Source: Patiria miniata (lineage: Eukaryota > Echinodermata > Asteroidea > Valvatida > Asterinidae). From it: DNA of 64,000 bases. Both the position numbers and the translations under genes were made by a program. Under the pieces are notes generated by a model, which did no database searches, was not told where the DNA came from, and saw only the letters and a list, made by a program, of their open reading frames with translations. Where the stretch lies: NCBI RefSeq assembly GCF_015706575.1, contig NW_024037053.1, forward strand, positions 806,001-870,000, given 5' to 3'. Each line of letters starts with the position of its first letter. Position 1 is the first letter of the stretch. This document shows, one piece after another, positions 1 through 15,200 of this stretch.

Positions 1-254
1 TCCTCGAAGAGGAAAGCCACGCAGTAGGAGAACACGACCAACAGCGGCGAGAAGATGAGCATGAAGACGATGTACATGAAGATGCCACCGCCCGTTGACA
101 GCGAGGATCCGCCGGTGGCCGCGCTGACGGCGAGAATGACGATGAAGGAACACACCGAGATGAAGTACATTTGAAAGGTGTCAATCAGTAGATGGGAGCC
201 CCAGTAGTTAGCCGTAGTGACCCCGGACACGCGCAGCTGGGTGCGCACTTTCTC
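1..254 (-). CDS. ABCA5: ABCA5-like exon 20, cut by window edge (residues 1094-1177)
   Basis: Encodes [20 protein letters not shown], the family's cytosolic coupling helix, then TMD2 helices ([15 protein letters not shown] and [18 protein letters not shown]). The reading frame is still open at position 1, so the exon continues to the left. Confidence 0.93.
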
Positions 255-3200
255 CTGTTTGCGGGAAAAAACAAACTTGGGTGATGTATAAGTTGGCATA
301 TGGGGAAAAACCATAAAGCTGTATTAAATTACTAGAGCGCTAAGTCCTCATTCTTGCGCACGGAGACCCTTTGAAGCCACTCTGGGCACAGACATTTTGA
401 GTTTATGTGCGTGTTTGTAGAACACAATCAAAATAGATGGACTGAATTTTAAAAGCGTACTCTAAATGCAACGCGCAAGTAGAAGATACGCAAACAATTA
501 AGAGCGTCATGACGGTTAAAAAAATGTCACGGCGAAAAGCACATGCACAGCAGAGGGACGCGCACACATTGCGCTGTATGCGTAGAGCAAAGTGAAACAC
601 TTATTTGCTGATTGTGCATTTCGGTTTTGGGTGTATCGGCTTCGATGACGCACCGGTATGGAATACAAATGCAGATATGCAAATAGCCGTACAAAAGCCG
701 TACAAAATTTCGAGATTTCCATAGGTTTGTGCACAAACATGGATGCGCCCATCAGGCATTACTTTGTACATCGAGTTAGCGCTCCAGTAATTTAATATAG
801 CTCTATGGGAAAAACGCAGACATGGGAGTTGAACGCAGATTTCTAGCTGGTTGGTACTCCTGAACTAACCTTGGAAGATAAACAGGGGCTATACCATGGA
901 TACATTGACATGTAAGAACCAAAACTTCAAAATCTATTCTTGCCCGTGTCAGCAACCAGTGCAAATCATGGAGAATAGGTGTGATGGATTCACGTGTGCG
1001 AGTCCTGGTGACAAGTCTGGCTGTAGAGTTTTGTATACGTTGCAATTTACTATTTTGAGTATCAGTAATTCGAGTACTCTCTCCTGTATGCATGTTACCT
1101 GTTTCTCTTTGACGATGTTGGTGGTGTACCCAATGGGCACAAACGAGAACGCCATGGCCAGGAATAAATACAGGAAGAAACCCGAGTTGAAACCGTAGCT
1201 CGAGGCGCGGGAGGGGAACGGGTGGTTGGCCACGGTCAGGTTCACGAGGGTGTCTGCCGCTACGGCAACCAGCGCTTTGTTGAGGACGTTCAACAGGATG
1301 GGCAGGGAATGCTGGGCCGTGTCGTTGTACAGTGCTAGGAAGTCCGCATTACCCTGGAGGTCAATATACACCGATTACTGGTAAGATTCACACCCTGATG
1401 ATGTCCCTGGGCATGCTTGATTTCATCAAGTTCTTCAGATTTTCAAAGGTGTTCACACAACAATTTCATTAGGGTAAATAAATAAGTCAATAAACCTTTC
1501 ATTAGAGTAAAAAGATCCTAAAAATGAAATCATTTTACATCTCTTGACAATGATATCCATGACTTTACATAATAAAATATCCTCTATCGCTTGCATGGCG
1601 CATCTCTATGGAAATAATTATAATAATAATGTAGTGCTTTTTTTATACAACGCTTTATCCGGTTGGTTAGTGTGACGTCAGTTCAGTTTAAACCACGCCC
1701 ACTGGCAATTAAGTAGCACTGGAACCACTGGAACCGGAAGCTAACGTAACTTGAGCGTTTATCCAATAGGCACTAGTAATCAGTGGTGCGTGCGTGTGTA
1801 TGATGTCTTTACTAAAGAACCGGATACCAAAGTCTCAAAGCGCTTCACGATTATAACCCCCGTTTATCAGGCCATGAGACCAATTTTTGCAGCAGCTCGA
1901 GATCAGGGCAATCTGGTCTCTACCCTCACAGGTACCCATTTATACTCCTGGGTGGAGAGAGGCAATTGTAGTAAAGTGTCTCGCCCAAGAACACAAGTAC
2001 CATGTTCTCTGTCAGGATTTGAACCCACATACCATGGCACGTGAGTTGAACACCGCAACCATTGGACCACAGCGCTCCATTTTGTACAGCATTTTGGAGG
2101 GCTATTAGCATAACTACATGTATGTGTTTATTTAGATTCGGATGCAAAAACTGAAGCTCATAAGGCCAAAAATGCACAGCCAGTAAAGAAGCCTTTCTGT
2201 ACTGTGCAAACAACCCATATGTGCGTATAGATGCTTCGGACAGTTTTTTTTCATACTTCCATCTGTGCAGCCTCGTTATGATGAACTCTTTATTCACTCT
2301 TATGTTTTAATTTCAATACATTCTACCATCAAAAACATTCAGTGAAATGTTGGCGGCTAGGACACATCCAAAAATATTCTATGCAACAGAATGAAGAGTT
2401 AAGGCTTAATGGTTAAAAAAAAAGAAGTAAAGTCTTTCACAAGCCAATGTGGTCCATCAGGCAGGCATCTATCTCTGGTTTCAATAGCATGAAACAACTG
2501 AGAATATTTCTACTCCCCCTGGATGGGATGCTAGTCCATCGCAGGTTACTCCCCAACTAATGCCGGTACCATTTACACTCCTGGGTGGAGAGAGGCAAGT
2601 GGAGGTGAAGTGGCTTGCCCAAGGACACAACATAAAACCAGCAGCTGGATTCGAACCCCTGACCCTCTGATCATGAGTCACGAACCCTAACCACTAGGCA
2701 ACACTTCCCACCAACGCTTAATGGACCTACGGTCTAATCTCTGTCTCTGTCACTGTCCACCAAATCCATGTTAGACATGGGGTTGAGGTCAGTGGAGGGG
2801 CATGCACTGTAGAGAAAATATCGAGGTTTGTGTTTTGACCATAGAGCTATATTAAATTACTAGAGCGCTAACTCGATGTACAAATTAATGCCCGGATGGG
2901 CGCATCCATGTTTGTGCACAAACCTATGGAAAGCTCAAAATTTTGTACGGCTTTTGTACGGCTATTTGCATATCTGCGTTTCAATTCCATTCCGGTGCGT
3001 CATCGAAGCCGATATGCCCAAAACCGAAACGCACAATCAGCAAATGAGCGTTTCATTTTGCTCTACGCAAACAGTGCAACGTGTGCGCGTCCCAGGGCCC
3101 TACGCTGCAGATGCTTTTCGCTGTGACGTTTTTTGAACCGCCATGATGTGCTGAAGTTGTCTGCGTATGTTCTACTTGCGCGTTGCATGTAGAGTACACT

Positions 3201-6200
3201 TTTAAAATTCAATCCATCTATTTTGATTATGTTCTACAAACATGCACATGACTTCAACATGTCTGCGCCCAGGACGGCTTCAACGCGTCTCCGCGCGCAA
3301 GAATGAAGAGTTAGCGCTCTAGTAATTTAATATAGCTCTATGGTTTTGACTCACATTTGTTTCCAGGCTGTTGACTACTGTAGCCATGCTGTGCGGAGCT
3401 ACGGCACTCATATTACTCATGTCTGGGATTGAGGTGTACTGCAGGCCCATGCGCTTCAACTGGTCCAATAACAACTGGATATCTGTTGAGGAACATACCG
3501 GTACATTTAACCCTTTCCTTACCATGGGCGACTTTTGTCGACAAGAAGAACCCCCCTGCTGGTTCCCATGGGTGACTTTAGTCGACCAGGAAACCACACA
3601 CAGAACACCCTCAACACAGATATATTCACTACTTTTAAGAAAGGTGACATGCTGATATGTTTGGCCGTCCATACATCAACCATATACCAGCTGTAAGAGT
3701 GTTTTCGGATCGTTCTAATGGTGTAGTTTATTTGTAGTGTTGCCATTACAAAAAAATGAGAAAAGTGCTTCAGAAGTATCCACGCACAAATTGAGGTATG
3801 GAGTGCCATTTGGTCATGTGGTAAAATGGCTTGCAGTTTGATAAATGGAACCAGATGAACAAACAGGCATAACTTTCTTATATTTACACATATGGACTAC
3901 ATTTTTACATCACATACAAGAGTAAGGTTCGAGGAACAAACTTCACACACAACACCTATGATTTAAATCACTCCTTGGCAGTGAAAATCTGGGTTGAAAA
4001 AAGTGAGTTTTGGACTTGTGGTCATTTTGTTCACGCTCTGGTGATTTCCGCATGACTGAGCAAACAATTTGGTCCTGGGGAGAGCCAAGTCAATAAACAA
4101 TGTGGTAATGAAAAGGTTAAGGTATGTAAGACATCTGAAACACGTACGATTTTTGATAAAGATTCATGGGGTTCACAAAAAGCCATTACTATATTAATAA
4201 TAATAATAATTTGGGAGGCTAATCATCCTTACTCGCAGCTGGGATGCTGAATTGCGAAGGACGCGGCTACAACGTGGTCGGGCCGCTGGCACGTAAAGGC
4301 GCCTATGGCTGCCGGCCACATCGACCCATATATGACCACGGAGCACAGCCTGAGATCGAAAGTGTTTGATTTTTCCGGAGGGAGGAAAACCGGAGGGCCC
4401 GGAGAAACACCATCGTGGCACAGGAGAGAACCAACGCACAACCCTACTCACATGTGATCCGCGGCCAGGATTCGAACCGTGGTCACCTTGGTGAGAGGCG
4501 AGCGCTTTACGCACAAGCCACCCATGCCACCCACTGAATGACTCCGTAATTCCACATGCTCTTTTGACAAAGAGCTGTATAAAGTTGCAACATGAGGGAT
4601 ATTGATTTCAGACAATGTTTGGTTCAAGCAAGAGAAGAACTAAACGTAATAACAATAATAATAAGTATTACCCTGGATCGGACATTTGGGAGGCATCCCC
4701 ATAGACTTGTGCACACAATTTTTCAAACTTAAATGTGCCCTAACCCAATATTCCCTTGTCCTTTTTCCACGAATTTCGGTATGTTTACTAATTAGACCAC
4801 AAGCAACAACTATAATCTAATTGCGACGGTAAAATTGTGCCTCTAAAGGGGGGCTGTGACATTAGGGAGACATGAAAATGTCTCCCTAATGACCGATGTC
4901 TCCCATCAAGCGAAGAAATTACGATAACGTGTCTCCTTAATGGTACCATTACTTATAAAAATAATAATAAATGGTTCTTATATAAATAATTAAATGTTAA
5001 ATAGGTTTGTCTTCAGTGCAGTTTTGAACTCATTTTCAGTTCTTGCAGTTTTGATGGGTTGTGGGAGAGAGTTCCAGAGAGTAGCGGATAAGTGTGTGAA
5101 GGACCGATGTCCATACGTTTTGGTGTGAATGACAGGAGTCTTTAGCAACAGTGCTGAGCCAGAGCGCAGGGTGCGCGGTGGTTGATAGGGTTGAATCTCG
5201 CGAAGGTACGATGGTGACGAGCCGTCGATGCATTTGTACGTTACAAGAAGTGTTTTGAAGATGATGCGCTTATTGACAGGTAACCAGTGGAGATTGTGAA
5301 ATATTGGGGTTATGTGTCCTCGTGATGGTGAACGCGTAAAAAGTCTGGAGGCAGAAAACATTCAGTCGCGAGATTCTGGGATTATTTCAACGATAGCGCC
5401 CCCTAGTGCCAGGTATAGACGGTTCTGATGATGGTTATTGGGAGGGTCCTCACATAGAAATAAAAAAACTTTGGGCGCAAGAGAAAGAAGAAAGTGTCTT
5501 TTTGTTTTGTTAACCCTAAAACCTTGAACACTTTTACTAGAAAGCATCCTGAAACCGCCAAACTCCACCAATTTTGTCATGCAAAAAATGTTGGTGTCCT
5601 GAGTCAATCAGAATCTACCAATGAGTTCATCAGAATCCACCAATGTAGTACATATTAAACTGTTAAACTGTTTGAGATCCCGAGTCCATCAAAATCCTGC
5701 AGCACCACTAGACTTACTGTCCTGAATCCATCAAAATCCCCCATCAAAATCCCCCAACTTTTTCAATCCATCAAAATCCCCCATCAAAATCCCCCAACTT
5801 TTCAATATGGAAGCATTCTGAATCCCCCAAAATCCTCCACACAAGGTGGGTGGATTTTGATGGATTCAGGTACGTTGGGGTTAATATTTAGTTTTATTTT
5901 CTCTGACTTACCCCCGCCCGATGCCACGTTATCCTGGTAGAGCAGAGGGCTGAGGGAGGGCAGGGAAGACGGGGGATCAGTCTGCAAGTACATGCCGGGG
6001 TCAAGGGTCAGGCTGGTGGGGTCCTGCACCTGGCCCGTGCCAAAATTAATGGTGGTAGCCAGGACGACAGAGAGAGTGATGTAAATAATCGGGAAGACGA
6101 GCCGTGTGACGTAGGTCTGCAGGAGATGACAAACAAAAACCAAAAAAAGAGAAACAATAAATTTTGGTGAAATACAGCCGTGTGGTTGTGAAGGGCGAGT

Positions 6201-9200
6201 TTTAAAGGTTACGTAGCACTTTATTTTGAATGACACTACATGCACACAGACCGTTCACGTTGTCGGGGGCAAAATCTTATCTTCATGCAACTTTCAGGAT
6301 TTATTTCCCTTATAATATTACAAGCATGTGCTAAAAATTGTTGTGATATGTTCATTACTTTTCGTTGTAATTGGAAAAATAGGCCTAGCTACGAGCATTT
6401 TTGAAAGTTGTAACACTGGCGTTTGCAATATCTGTCAATCTTTTCAAGCCTCACAAATATTAAAAAGGTTCCTATCCATTATGGTGTGCAGTAAAAATAT
6501 GGAGAACAGCCTCGTTCGCAAGTTATTAATTGATAAATATCACCCTTTTTGCCGGCTTCAATTGGTCGATACCGAGACCCACACCGAGTGACGCTAATGA
6601 ATATGCTAATATGTGCTTCGTCATTGTGTTGCAAAAGCCGAAATCAGTCATCCATAGCGCGCCTAGGGAGCTGTAGGATCTTTGCTGAAAAATCATGCAT
6701 GTGGGTTTGGTCGGCAAAATATCCTCGTCAAAATTTTCCTAGGAGATAGTTCAAGGTGTCACACTAGCGTTTGCAACAACAAATTAAGCTGAAATTCGGA
6801 ATATACTTAGATGATATAAGTGTCCAACTACTCGTGAAATAACAACTTGAGTAAATTCCTAGAAATTGATATAAATACATAGATTTGGGGACGTTTTCGA
6901 GCGATTTCTTCCCGACTTGAAGGTCAGCTTTTACAGTAACCAGTACTGACGTTTCAGCATCGATGACCACAATTTTTTCACACCGGGATTGCATAAATCT
7001 GCATGCTTAGATATATCATATCTTCATATGCCATGTTAATATGACTTTCCAGCTTCTTTGTAGCACTAAAAGGGAGAAATTTCAACATTTTAGTTTTTAT
7101 GCTAATGAAAATTTCTATATTCACGAGCCAAAACTTGATGTCGTTCAAAGGCAGAACAGAAGTGTCTCTATAGCTTTGTGTACAACTATATATATCAAAA
7201 TTTTCTTCATTCTTTTCTTCAGACAAGTACGCCATTCATGACACCATTCAACCCATCACCACTAACTTACCGCAGGATCACGCAACATCTGCTTAAAAAG
7301 CAGCGTGCACAGGCCTCGCATCTGGTAACTGTTGGGCTGCAGGGGACCGGTGATGAGGTGCTCCACATTCAGCGACATGGACTCAATGGTATCTCCTGCA
7401 GTGTTGTAGTTGGCACCGGCGTTTCCGGTGATTGGGGTGGTGTCTGGAAAAAGGGGAATAAATCAAAAGCATGATAATACAGAAAATTTACAGAAGTTAC
7501 AGCCAAAACAATGTTTAAAAATACTGCAAGTAAAACTTGCGCGATCCACCTGGCATCCTTGCAGTTTGTATACACTTACAGGCAGTTTATATAGCAAGAA
7601 CAATTTTCAGTGATCATCCTACCAGCAGGTACCAGTTAGCAGTTGAATGGGGAGTATGGGTGGAATGGGGAGTTTGGGTGAGACACCAGACTAACATTGT
7701 CATTAGTAATTCTCAGCTGAGCTCTCCAGAGACCTCATAAATATCCATAATGGAAAGGATTTGTTTAATGTCGGCCTCTCTCCACAAAGCACCTTTCAAG
7801 TTTGGTTGAGATTGATGACTGAACTTGATGGGTTTTGGTCCTTTTTTTTTCATTTTTCCCATAAAAGAATTAGGGTAGGGGCTGTCAGAATAGGGTAGGT
7901 AGGGAAACCGGAAGCAGAAATATTTCTTTTTGGCCTAAGGTTCATAAGGAGCTTGTCAGAAGCCAGGCATTTGCAAGTAGTAATACTGAGCTGAGCTCTC
8001 CAGAGACCTCATAAATATCAATATTGGAAAGGATTTTTTTTAATTTCGCCGAAATTAACACTGAGATTCTGCAAACCTTGCAAATCACTAGGGGATCACG
8101 CAGAAATTAAACTGTTTAAAATGTTTTGTTACAAATCATTACACAAACCAAAATGAAAGACAGACTCATTCTTGGTTGTTACTGGTTGCCATGGTAATTA
8201 CCTGTTGCATTCTGGTCGCCCTCTTCCACTTTGTCCTCTGCTTCCTCGTCGTTCAGTTTCAAGAAGACTTCCTCCAGCGTTGTCATGGAGACTCCGTAAG
8301 ACTGGATGCCTAGTTGCTTGGCAACTGTTTCACCACTTTCCTTGCTAGTGTTTTCTAATGCTTGAAACAGATCTGTATCAAAATAATTTTGTAACATTCA
8401 TCCTTCTGTAGTTGGTAATAACTTCCCGCAAATGAATTCGCAACCGTTACAATTCCATCTTGTGTATAGTTATATGCGGTACCCGCTGCTATGTACATCA
8501 GATTCGAATCGGCCAACCAAGCCTGTAAGCTCGGTGGTCGAGTGGTAAGACGTCAGCACAAGAAAGGAGGTTGTGGGTTCCAGTCCCACTCGAGTGATTT
8601 TTCCAACTTTCACTCGGGAGGTAACACACTGAGTATACAGTGTTTAAACGTCGGTGAAGTGCAAAACCTAATTTGATTTACATCACCCTGACGCAAAATT
8701 CTCAATTTCCTGAGTTTTACCTGGGAATTTGTTGCTGGCTTGCAGTGGCAGTGTGTAGGCTAGTTCCATGCCGTGACTTCGTGACACCTCACCGTTGGGA
8801 ATCTGTGCTGTAATCAGCTCAGTAATGCTATCCACATCTACATCTTGCTCTACGACCATTCTAGAACAAAACCCCAAAACAATAGAAATAAAACACATCC
8901 TCTTGTTAAAGATTTCAACTCTGTCATGATTGACCGTAGCTGGCTGGAATTGGGTTGCGTATTAAAAAAAAAAATGCTTTTACAAACATACCAAATTTCA
9001 GAAAAGCCCGTTATTGCAAAGAGAATAGCAAATTTCTATGCTACGCAGCTCCACATAATCATACCCACACGATAAAAATTCAAAACTGATGTAAGTAGAC
9101 ATCTGCGTGGAATGTACCACCAAAAAAAAAAGGGTCTCTTTTAGCAAAATTCTGCTTACCCGAGATGATATCCAATACCAAAGCGATTCTTCAAGAAGAG

Positions 9201-12200
9201 TGAGGATCCATAGCAACGAAGACTGCCCTTTGACATCACAGCTTTCCAATCTGCAAAACACATAACATAAAACAAAGTACATAACTGACTGCAAAACTCT
9301 GGTACCAAACTTAAGACTAACATATAAAAATGAAATACCCTGATGCATCAGTCACCAGACTACTAAAACATAGACAAGGGTTTTTTAAGAGGCGAAGAGA
9401 AAGTTTAATTTCCAACTATGTTTAATCATACCTGGACTAACCTTCATCGAACGCATGCTTGTTTACCATGGCTGGATCATTTTTATGTGGAAAAATCATG
9501 CACAGTCTGGTGCCTAGCCATGCTTTGAAATGAGCATTTTGTTTTTGTATGAGGTGTCTATTTGTATGAGGTGATATCAATCCATTCCTTGCTATGGCTG
9601 ATCGAATCAGAATACAAGAAGCAAGATCCTCCCAGGGTCTACTCTTGTCTGGAGGTTGACACAAAACCCTGGGAACGAGGTTATTTAGATGAATGTGACC
9701 TCTGACCTGCCAAGATGTCTGCCTCATCCATGAAGTGTGTGGTGAGCACCATGATCCGTCCCTGTCGCTGGTTTTTCAAGAGATTCCACAGCTGCCGGCG
9801 AGAGTACGGGTCCATGCCGCTACTCGGCTCGTCCAGAAACAGAATCTTGAATAGGAAAATGAAAGAAATTGTGACAAACAGTCCACGTGATGAACTGTCA
9901 CTTTAAAGGATCTTGAAACTTGGTACATGTATAAACATACACTCTTGTTTTACTATACTCCCGAGGACAATGCTTTGTGTTTTCCTTTGTCCCTGTAATA
10001 TAACACTCTTCCATAGGCTAAGCACACAAACCTACTACAGAGGACCGTTTCCAACAAAAGACCCAACTCCCGAGGATTGAAAGGATCTGTTGTTCTCCCT
10101 TTGTGTGCCTGTCCTCGGGGGTTATGTAGAACAAGTACATTCCATGCAGGTATAACAATGAGAATGTGCTGGTTTCAATGGGCCAGGTTAATAGGGGAAT
10201 AAATGTGTGCTTGGCTGGTTTCAAACACAATATTTACGACAGCTAAACATCCAAAATTCTGCCAACTTTTGGTGCTGAAACAGCTGTAACATTTGAGGTT
10301 TCTGCCTGAAATGACATCACACTTTTGCTCATGAATATGGAAATTCACATTAGCATAAAAACCAAAAAGGCACCAAATACCCTTGAAAATGGCAAAACAA
10401 AAATTGAAGAAAAGGGTTAAATGGGACACAAAGGTGCATTTCAAGGACTGCATTAACCCTAACTCCCTAGCGTCTTTTACTAGGAACTGGACCAAGTCCA
10501 TCAAAATCCATCAATCACTGTGCGTCGAATACAAAAATGTACATGACATAATGGAACTCACCACTGACGCACTGGTTGACATTCATGGACTTGCTACACA
10601 TGGCTTTTATCACAATAGCAGTACAGGAAGCTAGGCAAATTCAATCGGATACCCCTAGCACTGCTTCAGGCTATTAGGCCCAAGTCCATCATACTCCATC
10701 AATATTTAGTCACGCCAGGCCTTCTGGCCAAGTCCCCCCAAAATCCACTAAAATTGGGGGGGGGGGGATAGATTTTGATGGAGTTGGGGTGGTTAGGGTT
10801 AAAGAAATTACATTGCTTTATGACCCTTTAATAGATTTGTTTCATTTACCTTTGGGTCACCGATGAGCGCCAGTCCGACGCAGAGTTTGCGTTTTTGCCC
10901 TCCGCTGAGATCCTTGGACTTGGTGTTTGCTGACTCTTCCAACATGGTCAACTGCAAGATTTTTGTCACCTGATCAAGAAACAATACATTTTTCACTTTT
11001 TTTGTTGTTACAGTTATGGGAATGATTAAGTCATGAAGAACACGGCTAATGACTCAGGAAGACCGCTGGCCTATGTTGCTAATGTTTGCCAATGTTGGTG
11101 GCAATCAGTCGGTTCCATTGGTGCATCCAGGGGGGTGCGGAGGGGGTGCAGTGAAAGAAATTGTCTCAAATAAGGCCATTTTTCACTTGTGAGGGCCCTT
11201 CCATCCCCCGTGGCACAGCCTCAGCCCCCCCCCCCTCATGACTCGTCCTCGTCCTCGACCCAATTGACTCACAACCCAGACTCAGCCTTGACCCAACTGA
11301 CAAGATTCTGACTCGGCTTTGACCAAATTGACTCACAACTCAGACTTTTCCTCGACCCAATTGACTCACGACCCAGACTCAGCATTGACCCAATTGATTC
11401 AAGATTCTGACTCGGCTTTGACCCAATTGACTTACGTCTCAGACTCGACCTCAACCCAATTGACTCACGACCCAGACTCAGCCTTGACCCAATTGACTCA
11501 AGACTCAGACTTGGCTTTGACTCAATTGAATCACAACTAGGTCTCATACTCAAGCCGAATGAATCGTGACTTGGACTTGTCCTAGACCCAATTGACTCAC
11601 GACTCGACTTGGCTTTGAACCAAGTGACTCGGGACGCAGACCTGACCCAATTGACTTACAATTTGAACTAGGCCTTGACCCAATTGACTCAACAGACTCA
11701 AACTCAGGGTTAAACACATCTGACACACCACTTGGACTTGAACCAAGCGACTCAAAGACTCAAACTCGACCTAGAACCAAGTGACTCCAGGCTTGACTCA
11801 AGTGACTCGACTAAATCTCTGAGAGAATGTGACGCTGGTTTCCAAAACAGCGGAAGCTTTTTGGAAGGCTCAGGACAAAACCCAAACAAAGACCACTCAA
11901 GGATTATTACCTCAGCATCTTGAAGCTTGGAATGGACCCCCTGTCACATCTAACAGACCACTTGGACTAATACTCCAACCAAGTGACTCAAAGACTCAAA
12001 CTCGACCTAGAACCAAGTGACTCCAGGCTTGACTCAAGTGACTCGACTAAATCTCTGAAAGAATGTGACGCTGGTTTCCAAAACAGCGGAAGCTTTTTGG
12101 AGGACTCGGGGCAATACCCAAAACAAAGACCACTCAAGGATTATTACCTCAGCATCCAGACGCTCAGGAGGGACCCCCTTCATTCCGGCATAGACCGTGA

Positions 12201-15200
12201 GTTGTTCCTTCGCAGACAACGCCTCGATGATCGTGTTGTCCTGGGGACACACCCCCATCATGGACCGGATCTTCTGCATCTGTATGGGATCCCGGATGCT
12301 GTAGCCACAGATGGTGGCCTGGCCGCTGTCGGCCGTTATCAGGCCAGTCAGGGTGTTGATCAGGGTGGTCTTACCGGCCCCGTTGTGGCCCAACAGGCAG
12401 GTGATCTGGCCCTCGTAGACGTCCAGGCTCATTCCTGTCAACAACCATGGGACAACAGAACCATACTTCAAAGATGTACTGTCTGTGATCCGAGTTGATT
12501 TAGGACTGGATGACTTGTGATTGACCTGTGTTGACTAGTGATCCATAACAAATCACCGCTGTTTTCAGGGCGACATTAGGTTTGTGCGCATGTCTGTGCT
12601 TTAACTCGTATAATACTCCCTCTTGTGGTCGAATTGTATCCAGTCTCAGTCTCATTTTGTGTAAAAACAGCTCATCAGAGGACGTCTTTTCAATCACTTT
12701 TTTATACTACAAATAAGTTTTTATATTCGAGATATAACAATAAATCGACAGAAAAAAGACTATAATTTTTATCAGATGGGACTGTGAACTTTCCGGCAAG
12801 ACACTTGATGAGAAAACACCTCCGAAAAATTACCTTTGATTGCGATGTTTATCAGTGGCTCAATCGGATACATTTTTGGGGTGTATATTTTTTTTAGGGG
12901 GGAGCTAATTTTTACCTTTGACAGCGAGAACATCAGGCTTCTTCCTGCCTCCTTTGAATGTCTTAGACAGATTGTGGATCCTGCAACAATACCAAAGTAC
13001 AATTGACATTTCTTGCAGAGAAAAAAGTGAAAAAAGTACATACAGATCAAAAAATTGTGATAACATCAACTGAGCTGAAATTTCAGAAATTCATTAGTTA
13101 TTCACCTTCATTTAAGATGATTTTTAATATTTTGTGTTGCCTCAAACACACAGAAAATTCATGAAAGGCAAATAACGCCATATACCTTTAAATGTTCTTA
13201 AAAAACAAAAGACTCAGATCTTATCTGAAGACTCTTTTAAAGTCGCCCTAAGTCGGCGACTGACTTTTCAGGATCAAGCTGCACCTTAAAGCAACAACCA
13301 TCGGGAACATTTCAGTCGCCATTTGTTTAGCAACCTGAGTGCAACTACAATGATATTAAGATGATCACATCAATCAGCAATCAAAAAAAAAATATCAACA
13401 GTCGCAAGGGGAAAAAAATTCAACTCCTGCGCGCGACGGAAGGTGTTCTCGACAGGGGGGAATCAATTTTAGTCGACCTGTGTGACGTTACGACGTTATG
13501 CGTGCAACCAGATCATCTAATTTTCATCGCGTCGTAGTTGACGTAAGCATGGTTGCGAACATTCCGAGTTGAGATGATGTTTGTTGCACAATAATCACAC
13601 AATTTCTCAGTTTTGTGGCCTGAGCAGGATTTGGGCTTGATGCTGACGGTTCCGTCTCAGCGCAAGCAAATCACAGGTTGACCTGCAGCTCGTAACTGGA
13701 CACGCTGGACATGTAGGTTTCACCGCTTCTGTTCATGTTGAGGTCTAAGACAAAAAAAAGTCTCTGGTTTCTGGTATGGAGCTTGCCCCAAGAGCGGAGC
13801 AGCGACGCAAGGTTTTTTTTTGGCCCCAACTTTTTCTTTTCTTCAAATGTCGGCTGATGCTGCAGATGATGCTTTGATCCCCTTAAAACTCTCTCAAAAA
13901 TATCATCTTCAGAGTGGAGCTTGAGGTGACCTCAGTAAGGCCATAAGGCTTGAGAATTCTGCACCCACTTAGGATCTCGACCGACACAAACATTTTTTTT
14001 GGAAATTTGGATAGTCAAGACAAAAATCACAGAAAACCGTAACGTCAGACCATACAGCGATATCAACATTGTTGATGAGCTGTCAGGCTGGTCATTAGTC
14101 TGCTCCCTTACATATTGCGCTAGTTAAAAAGCATTTACAGGTTCCAGATATATGACCATCGCTCCCTCAATCTGGCTTCCAGACGCACAATTACAAAATT
14201 ACAACACCGTCTGCAAATGTTGCCCGACTAAATTTATTGCAAAACTGTATATGGGAGCCAAGAGAGTTAAAATTGTGCAGCAGCAGGATTCCATTCAACC
14301 AGTGAGTTTGGCGGTTTTGAGACATCATCTTACATTGAAAAAAACCTTTGTAATTTTGCCAATGTGCATTGGTATGGCAACGCACGCTGATCAGAAACCG
14401 GAGACTTAAGATTATGACTCAACTTTGACCCAATTGATTCACGACTCGGACTGGTCCTCAACCCAACTGACACATGACCCGGACTCAGCCTTGACCCAAT
14501 TGACTTAAGATTATGACTCAGCTTTGACCCAATTGACTCACGACTCGGACTCGTCCTCGACCTAATTGACTCACGAACCAGACTCAGCCTTGACCCAATT
14601 GACTCAAGATTATGACTCGGCTTTGACCCATTTGATTCATAACTCGTCCTCGTCTCCAACCCAAATGACTCGTGACTTGGACTTGTCCACTCAACTGACT
14701 CACGACAGGACTTTTTATGGACTTATCTACATGAATTCATGAATGTCCTACCTGATGCCAGCCCTGTCCTTCATCTCTTGGTGCACCTTTTCCACATCTG
14801 GGAGGTCTTCCACAGCCTCGAGATCAAGCAGCCCTTCGACATCAGCCTGACCTCCACCAGAACTGCTGCCCCAGTAAGAAGGCATGCAGCAGAACCATAG
14901 CGGCTTACGCTGGCCGTAGGTCCCTGCAGGTCAATAGTCAAAGAAACCACACTTAGCCATGAGATATGCTGCCTCCAGATAAAATAAAAGTAAAGTCTGT
15001 CACGAGCCAATGTGGCCCATCAGGTCGGCGTTTATCTCCGGTTTCAGTAGCATGAAATGACTTAAAATATTTCTATTCCCCCTGGACGGGATCCTAGTCC
15101 ATCGCAGGTTACGCCCCAGTTAATACCGGTGCCCATTTATACTCCTGGGTGGAGAGAGGCAAATGGGGGTGAAGTGGCTTGCCCAAGGCCACACTCCCTC

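Noticed and set aside
11269-11553. Open frames rich in [11 protein letters not shown] / [11 protein letters not shown]
   Set aside because: They are read-throughs of a near 33-bp satellite lying in an intron, with frames open on both strands; not a protein gene.
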